From positions 949,455 through 1,013,454 of the forward strand of contig CABFPE010000242.1 of assembly GCA_900660155.1 (NCBI GenBank): 64,000 bases of DNA, written 5' to 3'. A program made the translations under genes and the position numbers. The notes beneath the pieces were generated by a model that saw only the letters and a list, made by a program, of their open reading frames with translations, did not search any database and was not told the DNA's origin. Source of the DNA: Hofstenia miamia (lineage: Eukaryota > Xenacoelomorpha > Acoela > Hofsteniidae). Positions 46,001 through 59,599 of this stretch are shown here, piece by piece; the first letter of the stretch is position 1; each line of letters opens with the position of its first letter.

Positions 46001-47323
46001 ACCATAGACCTAAAGTGGCCACCTTGTGGGCTGTCACTGTTAAAGAGCTATTTGTCACCCTAGACCCAGTGCAGTTTCCTCCTGAATTGTCTCTGGATCT
46101 TAAACAACAGTTATTGTAGCATCATCCAAATGAAATCAGAAATAAGCTGCAAACATCACAAGAAGAGATTAAGATAGAAAAGAAGTTGATTAAAAATATT
46201 GTAATTAAATCAATTGTTATTATTTCATATTTATTTGTAAAATGCAACTAAGAAACAACATGTGTCAAAAAAGAGATATTTGTGTCTGTCAATAAAAATA
46301 CTTTTGACTAAATGACGCTTACATTAATTTTTAGCTGCCATCTTGGCAGAAAGTTTAAATTTGAATTGACAGGTACTTCTTTTGGAAATACTATAAATAG
46401 ATTAAAACACTGTAAGAAGTTGATAAAGAATTTTACTTAGAATTCTTATTTTATTTTCTCATTAACAGTTTGATTATTTAATATCATGTCAAGCTAATCA
46501 AGCAGTGTTTAGTAGTGGTCTGGATACATCACAGGGAATGATTCTAGGGTCTCTGTGCCAGATCATGAAAGTGCACATAGGTTAGGTGTAGGGGTTTTCT
46601 CTCAATTAGCTGACTAGCATTTAACTTCTACATGCATTTGATAATTAATTATCACCAAATGGTTGGATTACCAAACCTTAGGATCTATCTTAATACTATT
46701 TTAGATCCAAATCAATGACCCATAATTGACTGATAAAGTGACCACACATGTAGTAAATTATAAATGTATGTTAGGAAGTTGTTCAAAGAGAATTTATTTA
46801 AATAAGCCAATATATTTCAGTAATGGCTACATGTAATATTTAACAAACAACTAGTAACAATTCAGGTTGCAATTAGATATAACACTTTCACACAATAGAG
46901 TTTAAGTCAAGTTGTGTTGTGTTTTGAGTAAGCACTGAGCTAATGTAGGGTACACGTAAGCTATCTTGACTGAGCTGAGAATTGGCACTCAAGCATCAGA
47001 TGGAATGGTGAAACTGGATGTGGAGATCTGCTTCAGGCAGATGCCCATTAGGAGATTGTTATAGAGGTTACAGCATGGCTTTGTCAGCTAAAAAGTGAGC
47101 AGTAAATACTAGGCTACATAAGTTAACAGAAGAAACTAGTCAAGCAGTAACAACAAGTAAATCCTTACCCACAATAACACAGCTAATGTTATAAAGTAAC
47201 AGTAGATAAACAGTGATAATGCCTGGTAGAGGATATTACAATATCTATTAGTTATTATTGAAACTTCACTAAATAAATTTGTTTAATATGTTAGTTAAAT
47301 GTGGTTTTTGTGGATGGGTTAAC
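46000..47323 (-). repeat. Duplicate of 38,976-40,302: LTR end plus repeat R
   Basis: The ~109 bp from about 46,000 match the distal end of the G1 5' LTR, and repeat R follows from 46,115 to 47,323. The offset to the first copy stays close to 7,025 bp and differences are few, so this is a recent segmental duplication (or an assembly copy) that includes both the LTR end and R. Confidence 0.85.
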
Positions 47324-47329
47324 CTTTCC

Positions 47330-50300
47330 AATAGAGTTTCACAATTCAAATCAATACTATTCAAGAACTAATGATAAAGTCACCAAACCATTTATCACAT
47401 GACAAACACATAAACATACATATTTGTAAAAGAGCAAAAAATTAATAAAAATCTTAAATTTTAATAACAACTTTGATACCTTTAATACCAATGTAAGGCA
47501 AATCAAAAGTAAAATTCAATACAAAGAGAATAAGCTAAAATGTTGGAAACAATTAGTTAACTAGCAAATGAGATAGTCAAGGAGTCAATAGGAAGATACA
47601 TAACAGATTATCCAAAATGCTTTTGTACTAAAATGTTGAAAAGATTAGAAACAATGAAGAAAAAGTATAATGTGCCTAATAGAGATAATTGGATATATTC
47701 ATGAAATTTTAAAATTTTTTTGAAATTGGCTAATTTTATATATATTTGCATGATAATTCAGAATTGCTAAGAAAGGCCGTAAATGCTATATCATCAATCA
47801 TTGCCAAATTTAGTGAAGTTGCTTTCTGAAAATTCATTTAACTAAAACTATAAATCTAATCATTAAAATTAAAATTTAGCACTAATCTTCAATATACCAA
47901 AAATTGTTAACTTCTTACAAAAACTGCCAGTTTAAAATGAAATGTATCATATATATTAAATAAATGGAACATTAAGTTAATATGATGATCATAGCCAAGG
48001 TACTTTATTAAGCAAGGAATCAAATTCAATAATAGGTAGAGCAAAGTATAAAATATTTAAATAAACATGTAACAGCAAATTTGTTTACACTGAAGTTACA
48101 TCAAACCAATGAAATTGGGGTAATGGGATTTTGAGAAATAAAATCAAATTAAAAAAAACTAATAAATTTCAGAATCTTGAACACCTTTTTTGGAAAAATT
48201 TTAAAATTTGATGAATATCCCCCATTAAAATGATGAGCAACTCACAAGAGGAAATACAATGAGAAAACAAAATACTGCAGTCTACAGCCATAACACTGAC
48301 TCTGAAAACACAGTTAGTTTTAGATAACATCAACCTAGAGAAATGGGGTAGTCACAGCCAAAGTTTTCAATATCAACATGTATCATTTGGCTATGTGTAT
48401 TAGATTAAATGTTTTCCAAACTCACACATTGTTGGGGAAAGTGCTGTGTATTATTTATCAAACATTTCTTACATTTGTTTACAGTGTCTTTTACTGGTTT
48501 TTTTACTACTGCCCACATATAATGTGATTTAAAAGTATATTTGGCTTATTGTATTTCTATGTGTCCTTTTTCATATATTTTTCTAGTTAAATCCCATTTA
48601 GAATACCTGGTTCAACTATTCTTTTATGTTTGCAGGATTCTTGCATTTTTCATATTGATCCATCTGTAGATATATATAGTCTTCACATGCAATTTATGGG
48701 ATTTTTTGCATCTGCCCTTCTTGTGTGTTTGTTGTGCTTAGTGTGATTTTATCAACTTCTCAAGTTATTATCAATACAGATTTAATTATTTTTTGATTTC
48801 TCATTAAATTTACAATCCTATTTGTTTCAATAATTATTGGAACATGTGCTATTTCACTATTAATGTTAGATATTATATGTGAAATAGATATTTGACTAAA
48901 CTCAATCATGATCCACAATTGGGGGGTTGGTGTCTATTTGATTGATTAGTTCATTTGGTGTTTGTGAGTGATTTGCACTGATTTAACCCTTTGCAGGAAT
49001 TAATTGCTTGCTTTTTGGGCTCTTAATCCAAGCTATCTTCCATTAGTGAGGTTCCAACAATGACTGAAGAATCAAATTAATTGTGCTGATACTAAACAGA
49101 GATTGTAAATGGTTAACATGGAAGCATGTGATGAACATATAGTATTTTATTGCTGTATATTATTTTTTTTACATAACAAAGAGTTTCAGGTTCAAGTCAA
49201 TTTGTGATGATTGCCAAATGACTACTTTCTCTAAGTTTTATAAATACTTTTTTAAATATGTAAATTCAGAGCATGGTAACCAATTGGATGAACATTTACT
49301 GCTGATTTAAGTTAGCATACTGTGGTTATCATTTAGTGACTTCCATTATTTAAAGTAATTAAGCATTAAAAATTTCAGGAAGTTGTAAATTCAGGGTATG
49401 GGGTACCCTAAGTAATGGTTGCACCAACTAATTCATTAATTGATTTGAAAGGTTTCAAAAAGCTGAAGAACTTAGAAATTGTGCTGGTTTTTTTATGAGA
49501 ACTGCAGGGGTCACCATGTAATGGCTTCAAGTGGATGGTAGTGATAGCCAGGTATTGGTTTGTACTGTATGAAGGTTATGAAACAGCATTTGTCCCTTTA
49601 AAATCTTATGTTGCTCTGTTACATTCATGAGTTAAGGAGAATTGTTTAACCAAGATTTATACAATGAGCCTGTTAAAATTAGGATTATCATGGCTCAGTT
49701 CTAGACCTGCTCACTTATGTTACTCAAAAACTATTTACTACTTGACAACTTTATTTTGTGATTACATTTTGTTGCATTTGCTTAACCTTGCATATGCCAA
49801 TATCATGTAAATGGTTTTGTTAGTTGTATTAAATGATAAAATGAAATCTAAATTAGATAATGCCTTTGTAAAATACATTAGGATATTTATTGTTGATCTA
49901 ATGTATTAAAGAAAAAAAGATTTTTTGTATGGTCTCTTTACCAAGGTCAATAATGTGTTATATCATAGATTTTTAACAAATAATCAAGGACAAAAAAACT
50001 TAGTTCTGTGTTAGTAGAAGAATTAAGCACCCAAACTATTCATTTGCTGTGATAAAATTTCTAAAGAGGTTGCTGACAGTTTCAAATTTAAATTGAGGAA
50101 ATTTGATTTGTATTCTTGGAAGGCTGCCAAAACTTACACTGAAAGTAGAATGAAGAAAAAAACATGTAAAGAAAAAGTACTGGAAATTTGGCTATTAAGA
50201 TTTTCTCCTTTTTTTCTGTGGCAACTTTATCCTGTGACTTTTTACTGCAGTTGTTTAACTTTTATCATACTAATTACTGTATAAATGGCTTTATTGTTTA

Positions 50301-52300
50301 TTGTACTTAATGAATATAATAATTTGTAAATTAGATAACACCCTTACAACATACTTTAGGATGCTTACTGTTAGTCTAATTTATAATAAAGGAATGAATT
50401 TTATAAGGTCTCTTGACCAGGGTAGATAACATCCTAAAATCACAAAGTATGTTGACAGTTAATGTAAAATGATAACTCTACTCAGTTTATTGCATTTACT
50501 TCCCTTTGCTTATGCTAGTTATTCTGCAATTAACTTTGTGATTATATGGTTTTATACAGTTCCTTGAATGGGATCAATGACAATTTAAGATCATAGTTTT
50601 CTAATCTATAAATGAGCTTTTACTAATTTAACTGAAATACATTAGCAGTTTCACTAAGAGCTTGACTATATTCTTTATTCAAAAGAGTGAAAAAAGAATA
50701 AATACCCTTAATGTATAAATCAACTTGGATTACTTTAATGACAACTTTTAAGTATGATTAAGGTATTATTCAAGAATGATAATTAGTAATCACTTATTCA
50801 TTCACAGGGTCTCTTGCACTATTCACCACCAGACATTCAGTACAAATGTTTATCATTACACATAAATATATTTGAATTACCTTTAACATGTATTTGTTCA
50901 TTATATGCAAAGAATAATGATAGCATAAGCAAATAAAAACTCCTACAAATTTGGCCTAAAGTGAAAATTGGATTCATCTTCAGCATCAATCATAACACTT
51001 AAAAAAATATTACTAATCCTAATTGCCTAAGTTGTATAAACTTACATTTAATAAATTAATTTAATAAATATAAAATTAGATAGGGTACTTAAAACATGAT
51101 TCTAATTGTGTGGCTAAGCAGTAAGCACCATGGAGCAATAAAATTCTCCTACAAACATGCTTATACAAAAATACAAATACATATAACTGAATTGTATAGC
51201 TTGGAAAAAACAAAAATACTAAGTGTCTATAAAAATAGTTAAATTATGCTATATTATTTCCAAGCAGAAAAAGTAAGAGGGTTAAATTAGCTAACTTAAT
51301 ATCAAGGAATCAAAGGCTTTTTATCACCAAACTTTCTTCTAGTTTTTCCTTATGTATTTTTTTCAACTTGCATCATAAGTTTTGTTGCCTCTTCCAAGAT
51401 TACAAATCAGGATTAATCATTTTAAATTTCAAACATAACTAACCTGCTTGTGATTTGGTTTTGCCTATTCAAATTATAATTTTCTGATATGACAGAACTA
51501 AACTCAAATTGTCCTTGACTATTCCTCAAAATGTTCAACAGATCAATTTCATCTGTTACAATTCTTATTTAAAATATATCTAGTTTTACAAATAATTAAT
51601 ATTTAATCATTTGGGGATGATGGCGCAATAGTTCATTATATATGAATTGCTAAAATAACAAAGTTTCTTTAGTTTGCTATGTAGTGTAGCATAATGACAT
51701 TTCTACATGCTTGGAATTTTCATTATTTAATTTAATTACAATTTTGATTTTATTATTAAGAATTAATTCGAATTGTAATTTGGCAAAGTAAAATGGTGCT
51801 ATTTATATTTTAGTTTGAATTTTTGCAAATTTTCAAACAGTAAAATTGAAGTAGAAACACATTTTGTACTTGCAATGTATTTCCCTTTATTTTCACAGTA
51901 TGCTTTTGTTTACAGATACTGATTAATTTTGTACATATATCTAAGTTTTGTTCATTTTATTCCTTCTTTGATTTATTCTCAGTGAATTTGTTTTACTATT
52001 ATTTTCTCTTTACTTTTATTAAATTATGTTTTTCTAATTTCCAACTGCATAGTTAAGGGGCACTCAGATGGCAGACAAGTTGACTGGTATATCCTTTAAT
52101 TTAGGTTAGTAAATTAGGTATATGGGTAGGCAATTCATTCTGCTTGTCATTCATTGTTAAAATTGATATTAATGCTTTCACCTAAATTGAATGTGGTGAG
52201 GAATGCACTGAGCATATTTTATTTTACTTAGCACTTAGGTTTACCACTTGCACCTAAAAGTTAGTACTTCTTTACTCTTAATCTAATTAGGGCTCTAGTC
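47330..52300. other. CpG-poor AT-rich DNA without recognised genes
   Basis: About 5 kb with only short chance open frames. It contains a pair of diverged direct repeats (49,747-49,962 and 50,222-50,430), listed separately. No transposase, RT or host exon was recognised. Confidence 0.5.
49747..50430 (+). repeat. Two diverged direct repeats of ~210 bp
   Basis: 49,747-49,962 and 50,222-50,430 share CAACTTTAT, AAATGG(T/C)TTT, TAAATTAGATAA, TTAGGAT and a final GGTCTCTT(T/G)ACCA(A/G)GGT. A similar ending (GTCTCTTGACCAAAG) occurs at about 26,565. They may be 3' ends of an unidentified retroelement. Confidence 0.45.
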
Positions 52301-53018
52301 TTATGTGGCTCTTCTAAAACATTATCCACATCTGGTTGACAATGGGTGGCCACTCTTCCCTAATATGATCTCCTGTTTACTTTTAGCTTTTGTTAGGAAA
52401 GCATATAATAGCAGGAGGAGTTAGTTAATTATTGTAGTGTCAGTTAAACTAAGTATCAGACACAGTAGGGCAATAAATAAGAAATATACATTACATTCAA
52501 AGGTTTGAATAATAGGCTAAAATCTAAGCATCTAATAAGAAATCTCATATATGGTAAGCAATAGCACACCAATCCACTGTCGTTGGGTAGATTTTGTTTT
52601 CCTGATGGAATCTGTCTGTTCTGCTCCCTCATCCATGGTGGTGATGGCCATGAATGTCAAATTCTTAGTTTAGAGTCACTCAGGGCCTTTCTTTTATTTT
52701 ATTTCAATTTTAGACACTCTCAAATTAATTCAGTGCTATTTAGTTTAGTGATTATATTAATTTGTGATCTTTTTGAACTTAAGTTTCAAACTTAGTGACT
52801 GTCCCCTTGAGCTTTAGCTTACATGTATTTGCTCTGTTAATTTGCAAGGGAAATGAACTTTTGTAAAAAACAGTAAATATTTACCTTCTTTTGTAATAAA
52901 TAGGGAACTCAAATGTAAACAAACATCAAATAAATTTCATTCTCACTGGATAACATGTGCTTTTTTATTATTCTATATTTTACTAACCCTTTTAGCTCTG
53001 ATATGAATTTTATAATAA

Positions 53019-53572
53019 TGAAATTGTAAGATCCAGCAATAATGTGGGAGGAACTCTGCTGTGCCTGGGGCGATCACTTGCTCCTTGACAGATGTGAGCC
53101 CATATTGTGGTTGCTTTAGGCTATGTATAGGAATAGGCAATAAAAGAACTACAACATCCATTGATTGAACATGCACAAATTATCACACAATGCAAATATA
53201 CTATGCTGTTGGCATACATGAATACTTGGTAACTACACATTATTTAATATCTTTATTACATGAGCTGAGAAGATAAACACTGAGATAAATTATTTGTATT
53301 GAGCTAGATATTACAACTTGAGACACACAATTAGCACATTGGATTGTAAGGATGGATTCTAAAGACTTGCCTTTGGTGAGATGCCATGTGAATTGGTCAC
53401 TACTTTAACCATCTTGGAATTACTTTTTTTGCTACAATGAAATTGGCAAACTACCAATTTTCATTTGTTTTGTTAGANTAGAGAGTGGGTTGCTCTTGGC
53501 AATGGTAAACTTCTGCAACCTTTGTACCACTTGAGCTGCTAGATGCACCCCGTGATTCTACATGGTGACCCT
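53019..53572 (+). repeat. LTR of element G2, first assembled copy
   Basis: Starts TGAAATTGTAAGATCCAG and ends GTGATTCTACA directly before the primer site TGGTGACCCTGACGTGAT. Related to the G1 LTR over its length. Probably the same locus as 54,716-55,253. Confidence 0.7.
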
Positions 53573-54715
53573 GACGTGATTCTTGGACACTCTGGAGTGT
53601 CAGTTAAGCTATCTACTCCATTCTGTTACTGTGTGCAGATAGATTGACATTCAGAGATGTACTTCAGTTGTGAAACTTGTGCACCTATGGAAGTGGTTGC
53701 CTGTTTTTCACTTGGTGATTGTGAAGTAAAACAGAACTGTTATGATGTTTCTTTATTGTATTTGGTTTTGTTTTTCCACTGGGTGTGAGTCAGCTGGGAT
53801 GGATTTCCCCTGACCATGATCTACTTCACCACCCATTGATGTGCAACTTCACCTTATGCATAGTTTTACATTTGCCAGCTCTGTGATCTTATGCCATCAC
53901 CAAGTTCTGACTCTATTCTTACCTGTTCTTAGTGCTATATTGGTTTGTCTCATTCTTCTAGAATTTGGATTGTGTACCTATGCCCTGCTACCATCTGTCA
54001 AGTNGCTCTTCTAAAACATTATCCACATCTGGTTGACAATGGGTGGCCACTCTTCCCTAATATGATCTCCTGTTTACTTTTAGCTTTTGTTAGGAAAGCA
54101 TATAATAGCAGGAGGAGTTAGTTAATTATTGTAGTGTCAGTTAAACTAAGTATCAGACACAGTAGGGCAATAAATAAGAAATATACATTACATTCAAAGG
54201 TTTGAATAATAGGCTAAAATCTAAGCATCTAATAAGAAATCTCATATATGGTAAGCAATAGCACACCAATCCACTGTCGTTGGGTAGATTTTGTTTTCCT
54301 GATGGAATCTGTCTGTTCTGCTCCCTCATCCATGGTGGTGATGGCCATGAATGTCAAATTCTTAGTTTAGAGTCACTCAGGGCCTTTCTTTTATTTTATT
54401 TCAATTTTAGACACTCTCAAATTAATTCAGTGCTATTTAGTTTAGTGATTATATTAATTTGTGATCTTTTTGAACTTAAGTTTCAAACTTAGTGACTGTC
54501 CCCTTGAGCTTTAGCTTACGTGTATTTGCTCTGTTAATTTGCAAGGGAAATGAACTTTTGTAAAAAACAGTAAATATTTACCTTCTTTTGTAATAAATAG
54601 GGAACTCAAATGTAAACAAACATCAAATAAATTTCATTCTCACTGGATAACATGTGCTTTTTTATTATTCTATATTTTACTAACCCTTTTAGCTCTGATA
54701 TGAATTTTATAATAA

Positions 54716-55253
54716 TGAAATTGTAAGATCCAGCAATAATGTGGGAGGAACTCTGCTGTGCCTGGGGCGATCACTTGCTCCTTGACAGATGTGAGCCCAT
54801 ATTGTGGTTGCTTTAGGCTATGTATAGGAATAGGCAATAAAAGAACTACAACATCCATTGATTGAACATGCACAAATTATCACACAATGCAAATATACTA
54901 TGCTGTTGGCATACATGAATACATGGTAACTACATGTTATTTCATATCTTTATTACATGAGCTGAGAAGATAAACACTGAGATAAATTATTTGTATTGAG
55001 CTAGAAATTACAACTTGAGGCATATGATTAGCACCTTGGATTTGTAAGGATGGATTCTAATGGTTTGGCTTCAGTGAGATGCCATGTGAATTAGTCACTA
55101 CTTTAACTCTCTTGGAATTACTTTTTTCTACAATGAAATTTGCAAATTACCGATATTCATTTGTTTCATTAGAGAGTGGGTTGCTCTTGGCAATGGTAAA
55201 CTTCTGCAACCTTTGTACCACTTGAGCTGCTAGATGCACCCCGTGATTCTACA
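54716..55253 (+). repeat. 5' LTR of element G2
   Basis: TGAAATTGTAAGATCC to GTGATTCTACA, about 538 bp, followed by the primer site. Second assembled copy of 53,019-53,572. Confidence 0.75.
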
Positions 55254-55271
55254 TGGTGACCCTGACGTGAT
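55254..55271 (+). other. Primer-binding site of element G2, tRNA-Trp type
   Basis: TGGTGACCCTGACGTGAT immediately after the LTR, identical to the G1 site and complementary to the tRNA-Trp 3' end with one mismatch. Also at 53,573-53,590 in the duplicated contig end. Confidence 0.75.
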
Positions 55272-55300
55272 TCTTGGACACTCTGGAGTGTCAGTTAAGC

Positions 55301-56875
55301 TATCTACTCCATTCTGTTACTGTGTGCAGATAGATTGACATTCAGAGATGTACTTCAGTTGTGAAACTTGTGCACCTATGGAAGTGGTTGCCTGTTTTTC
55401 ACTTGGTGATTGTGAAGTAAAACAGAACTGTTATGATGTTTCTTTATTGTATTTGGTTTTGTTTTTCCACTGGGTGTGAGTCAGCTGGGATGGATTTCCC
55501 CTGACCATGATCTACTTCACCACCCATTGATGTGCAACTTCACCTTATGCATAGTTTTACATTTGCCAGCTCTGTGATCTTATGCCATCACCAAGTTCTG
55601 ACTCTATTCTTACCTGTTCTTAGTGCTATATTGGTTTGTCTCATTCTTCTAGAATTTGGATTGTGTACCTATGCCCTGCTACCATCTGTCAAGTGCTTTT
55701 ATTTCTCCTACACAGTTGGATGGTTCTCCTACATTATTGGAATTGTTATTGGAACCTTTTTCTTCTACTTTACTTTTACTTGTTTAATTATTCTTGTTCT
55801 TATGGATATGGATTTTTCTAATTCTCATAATGGGACTTCCACTCAGGGTTTCCCCTGTGAGTGCTGGCAGCTTGGACACTGTCCCTTGCACCACTGGACT
55901 TAATTCTGTTGTTGTTTTACCAAATCCTACCCCCACTAAACCTGTTTCTGGTATATCTACACCCTCTGAAGTTTTGTTGCAAGAAACCCCCATTCCTGCT
56001 GCTCTGTCTAATCCATTTCTTTTGTATATACCACTGTAGCCTCATTCCAAGTCACTGACACCTGAGGTTCACCAACTCAGAGAAGCCNTATCTACTCCAT
56101 TCTGTTACTGTGTGCAGATAGATTGACATTCAGAGATGTACTTCAGTTGTGAAACTTGTGCACCTATGGAAGTGGTTGCCTGTTTTTCACTTGGTGATTG
56201 TGAAGTAAAACAGAACTGTTATGATGTTTCTTTATTGTATTTGGTTTTGTTTTTCCACTGGGTGTGAGTCAGCTGGGATGGATTTCCCCTGACCATGATC
56301 TACTTCACCACCCATTGATGTGCAACTTCACCTTATGCATAGTTTTACATTTGCCAGCTCTGTGATCTTATGCCATCACCAAGTTCTGACTCTATTCTTA
56401 CCTGTTCTTAGTGCTATATTGGTTTGTCTCATTCTTCTAGAATTTGGATTGTGTACCTATGCCCTGCTACCATCTGTCAAGTGCTTTTATTTCTCCTACA
56501 CAGTTGGATGGTTCTCCTACATTATTGGAATTGTTATTGGAACCTTTTTCTTCTACTTTACTTTTACTTGTTTAATTATTCTTGTTCTTATGGATATGGA
56601 TTTTTCTAATTCTCATAATGGGACTTCCACTCAGGGTTTCCCCTGTGAGTGCTGGCAGCTTGGACACTGTCCCTTGCACCACTGGACTTAATTCTGTTGT
56701 TGTTTTACCAAATCCTACCCCCACTAAACCTGTTTCTGGTATATCTACACCCTCTGAAGTTTTGTTGCAAGAAACCCCCATTCCTGCTGCTCTGTCTAAT
56801 CCATTTCTTTTGTATATACCACTGTAGCCTCATTCCAAGTCACTGACACCTGAGGTTCACCAACTCAGAGAAGCC
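55301..56875. repeat. 787-bp direct duplication around a single N at 56,088 (assembly join)
   Basis: 55,301-56,087 recurs at 56,089-56,875 with a constant offset of 788, beginning exactly after the N. No difference was noticed. Interpreted as unmerged overlapping contig ends. Confidence 0.9.
55532..55903 (+). other. Hydrophobic open stretch in the G2 leader
   Basis: A 123-codon open frame between primer site and gag, rich in L, F, I, V and Y, with three or four stretches long enough to span a membrane (for example VLSAILVCLILLEFGL and SYIIGIVIGTFFFYF). It may be a by-product of a T-rich leader. The identical frame at 56,320-56,691 is the assembly duplicate. Confidence 0.35.
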
Positions 56876-57082
56876 CTTGTTGAACAAATTTTGCAGTGCC
56901 ATTCCTGCAAAGCCTGTTTTGATGCCCTACAAGCTTAAATGAGACAACAAGCCACTGCTGCTTGGCAGCATGAGAGATGCCTGCTCTACTCAATCTCAGC
57001 CTTAGATATTTGAATTCAGGAATAATTCCCACATCCCCCTCCAACTCCCCCAGAGGAACCTGAGTATGTAACTTGCGCTCTT

Positions 57083-57505
57083 TTGGACAAAGCTCTTGAT
57101 GCTCTTTTGGAAAAGTTCTCAACTGTTATATCACCAACAATGTCTGCTCACCTTTCTCATGCTTTGTCAGTGCCTACTCTGTCCCCTGTGATGCCGCCAT
57201 TCATTACCCCCATTACCTCTTTTACAAGTGGAGTGCCTACCCTTACTCAGTCTACCCTTTCTCAAGTCACAATGCTAACTACAGTAGCCATGCCAAGCTC
57301 TTGTACCCCAAGCATAACAGTTGTGCCTCTGGCAGCTGTGAACATCTCAGTTACTCCCACTACTACAATTGTTCCACCTTCTCCTCTGAGTGACCCTATC
57401 AGGTCTATGACAACTTGTGGGCCATGCTTCACTCAATCCATTCTGCCCACTGAAGCACCATCAGGAGCCACCTTGAACATAAATGTGATCTGGAAGATGA
57501 TTTGA
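57083..57505 (+). pseudogene. gag-like region of element G2
   Basis: A Ser/Thr/Pro-rich translation (MDKALDALLEKFSTVISPTM, later CGPCFTQSILPTEAPSG) parallels the N-terminal gag part of G1, which has SGPCFTQSILP. Broken copy. Confidence 0.6.
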
Positions 57506-57949
57506 ACTCTATTATTAAGAAGGACCAACACTCTCTCTATCCACAAAAGCAAGGCACAGGAGGAGCTTACTCCCCTTCTCAACAAAGAAATCTTACTAAC
57601 TTTAAATGAAACTATCATCATGGAACCATGGCACTGGCAATGATTTGCTGTTTCTACAAGCTCTCCTTATGAGGGGGACATCATGATCTTGGGACAAAGA
57701 GGAAGATGCCTTCATGGTCTACATCTCTCTCTGGACTTTTGTCATGTCTCTCATGGAAAGACTTATGTTACTGTGCTTAATAGTTCCACACACCTGATCT
57801 GAAGCTGCAGCCTGTCTGCCCATTCTTACCATAATTCACAATCTCAGTGAACCAAGTGATTCAAATGAGAGAACTCATTGACACCTGAGTCCACAAGAAT
57901 GTGACACACTCTCTGCCCTCTTGCACCAGCATCACGATGTGTTTAATTA

Positions 57950-59250
57950 TGGATCAATTAGTGTTGGAAAGGCCATTGGGGAACAACATGCCATTGAAAC
58001 CAAGAGTGATCGCCCCATTTGGTTGCCAGTTCAAAGGGTACCTGAGAACTTAAGAGCAGAGTACAAACAGATCCTTAGTGATCTCATTTAAGCTAGATCA
58101 TACAGAATAGTAATAGTCCGTATGCTGCACCTACTGTGCTTATTCACCAAGGCAAGAAGTACTGCCTCTGAGTCAACTTTCAATGATTAAATGATATCAC
58201 AGTCAAGGATGCATATCTGTTACCTTGCATCAAGGATTTCCTATATGATGCCAGCAAGTACAAGTTATTTTCATGCTTGTAAAGGCTATTGGCAGATACT
58301 GATGAAGCCTGCCAACATCCTGAAAACTGCTTTTATTATGCCTTACAGCATTTTCAAGTGGAAGTACATGGCCTTTGGGCTTTGTAATGCTCTGGCTACG
58401 TTTCAGGGTTAAAATTATGCATGTATTATGGAATGGGGCTAACATTCTTGAACCTGGGATCACCTCATACATGGATGATATTCTTGTTGCTGGACACACA
58501 TTCTCTGACCACTTAGATAAATTGGGTCACACTCTCAAGATCCTGTACAACTCTGGACTATGGGTAAATGGAAATAAGTGTTCACTCATTTTGCCATGAG
58601 TTACCTTCTTAGGAAGAGTGATTGAACCTGGGAGAATATCTATTAAGAACGATGCAAACAACTATCTCAACCAAATCAAGACTCCATGCTCACACAAGGA
58701 CGTCCAACGCCTGATGGGCTTTCTTAACTATTATGGCTCCTTCATTTCTGAACTAGCCAACCAAATCAAGCATATCTCTAACCTACTACAAAAAAACACT
58801 GAATTTTGTTGGACCTGGGTTGAGCAAGAGGAGCTGGATGCTGTGAAGTGAGAGCTCAACAGATCCCCAGTCTGAACATGCCAGATTAAAAGAAAGAATT
58901 TAGCTTTGATTGTGACGTGAGTTCAGTTGCCATCAGTGGTGTACTCAGTCAAATGATCAATGGCCAGGAATGCCCAGTACAATATTTCAGCTGGAAGCTC
59001 CACAATGCTGAACTGAATTATGGAGCAACAAAGTCAGAAATGCTAGCACTCATCAAGAGTCTGAAGAAGTTTTGATTCTTCATTTTAGGTCGCCAATTTG
59101 TTGTTCACACCAACAACTCCATGCTAGCATGGCTTAAGAAATTCTCTGACAACAAGTCCAACATCATCGCCTGATGGTTGGAATACCTTAATGACTTCTC
59201 CTTTATGATCACTCATTGCCCAGGGAGACTGCATCTCACTGCTCTGCTAT
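57950..59250 (+). pseudogene. Reverse transcriptase and RNase H regions of element G2
   Basis: RT signatures SYMDDILVAGHTFSDHLDKL (YMDD box) and LMGFLNYYGSFISELANQIK, then RNase H stretches around ELNYGATKSEMLALIKSLKK. Broken copy. Confidence 0.8.
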
Positions 59251-59599
59251 GCTATGAGAGAGACCTGTGAAAGCCACTGGGTGAAAAGACTCCATTTGGA
59301 TTCATCCAAGATTGCAAGTATGAGCTCTTCCCTGATATCAATGCAGATCAGAATGGGAAAGCAATCCTCCCCATTATGGTGAAGGAGGAGACTTCAGAAA
59401 AGGAAATTGCAGCCCATCAATTACATGACAAAGTCTTGTCCAAAATTGTCTTTAAGATCAAGAACTGCGACTTTGCTATGAGATACTTTCAATGCTATCA
59501 TTGGAAGCTTACCAAAGCTGGACTCCTCTATGCACATAGTTGGAACAACCATCTGGCAATTCCAGAGTATTTCAAGTGAGATCTTATCCAGAACATCCA

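Larger units (their letters stand above)
52308..55694. repeat. ~1.69-kb direct duplication around a single N at 54,004 (assembly join)
   Basis: 52,308-54,003 recurs at 54,005-55,694, beginning exactly after the N. The copies are near-identical except around 53,200-53,490, where they differ at many sites and where another N lies (53,478). This looks like two contigs or haplotypes left unmerged. Confidence 0.85.

Noticed and set aside
54280-54873. Repeated short frames at 52.6-53.2 and 54.3-54.9 kb as a duplicated gene
   Set aside because: The repetition comes from the unmerged contig overlap at the N in 54,004, and the frames resemble nothing known.
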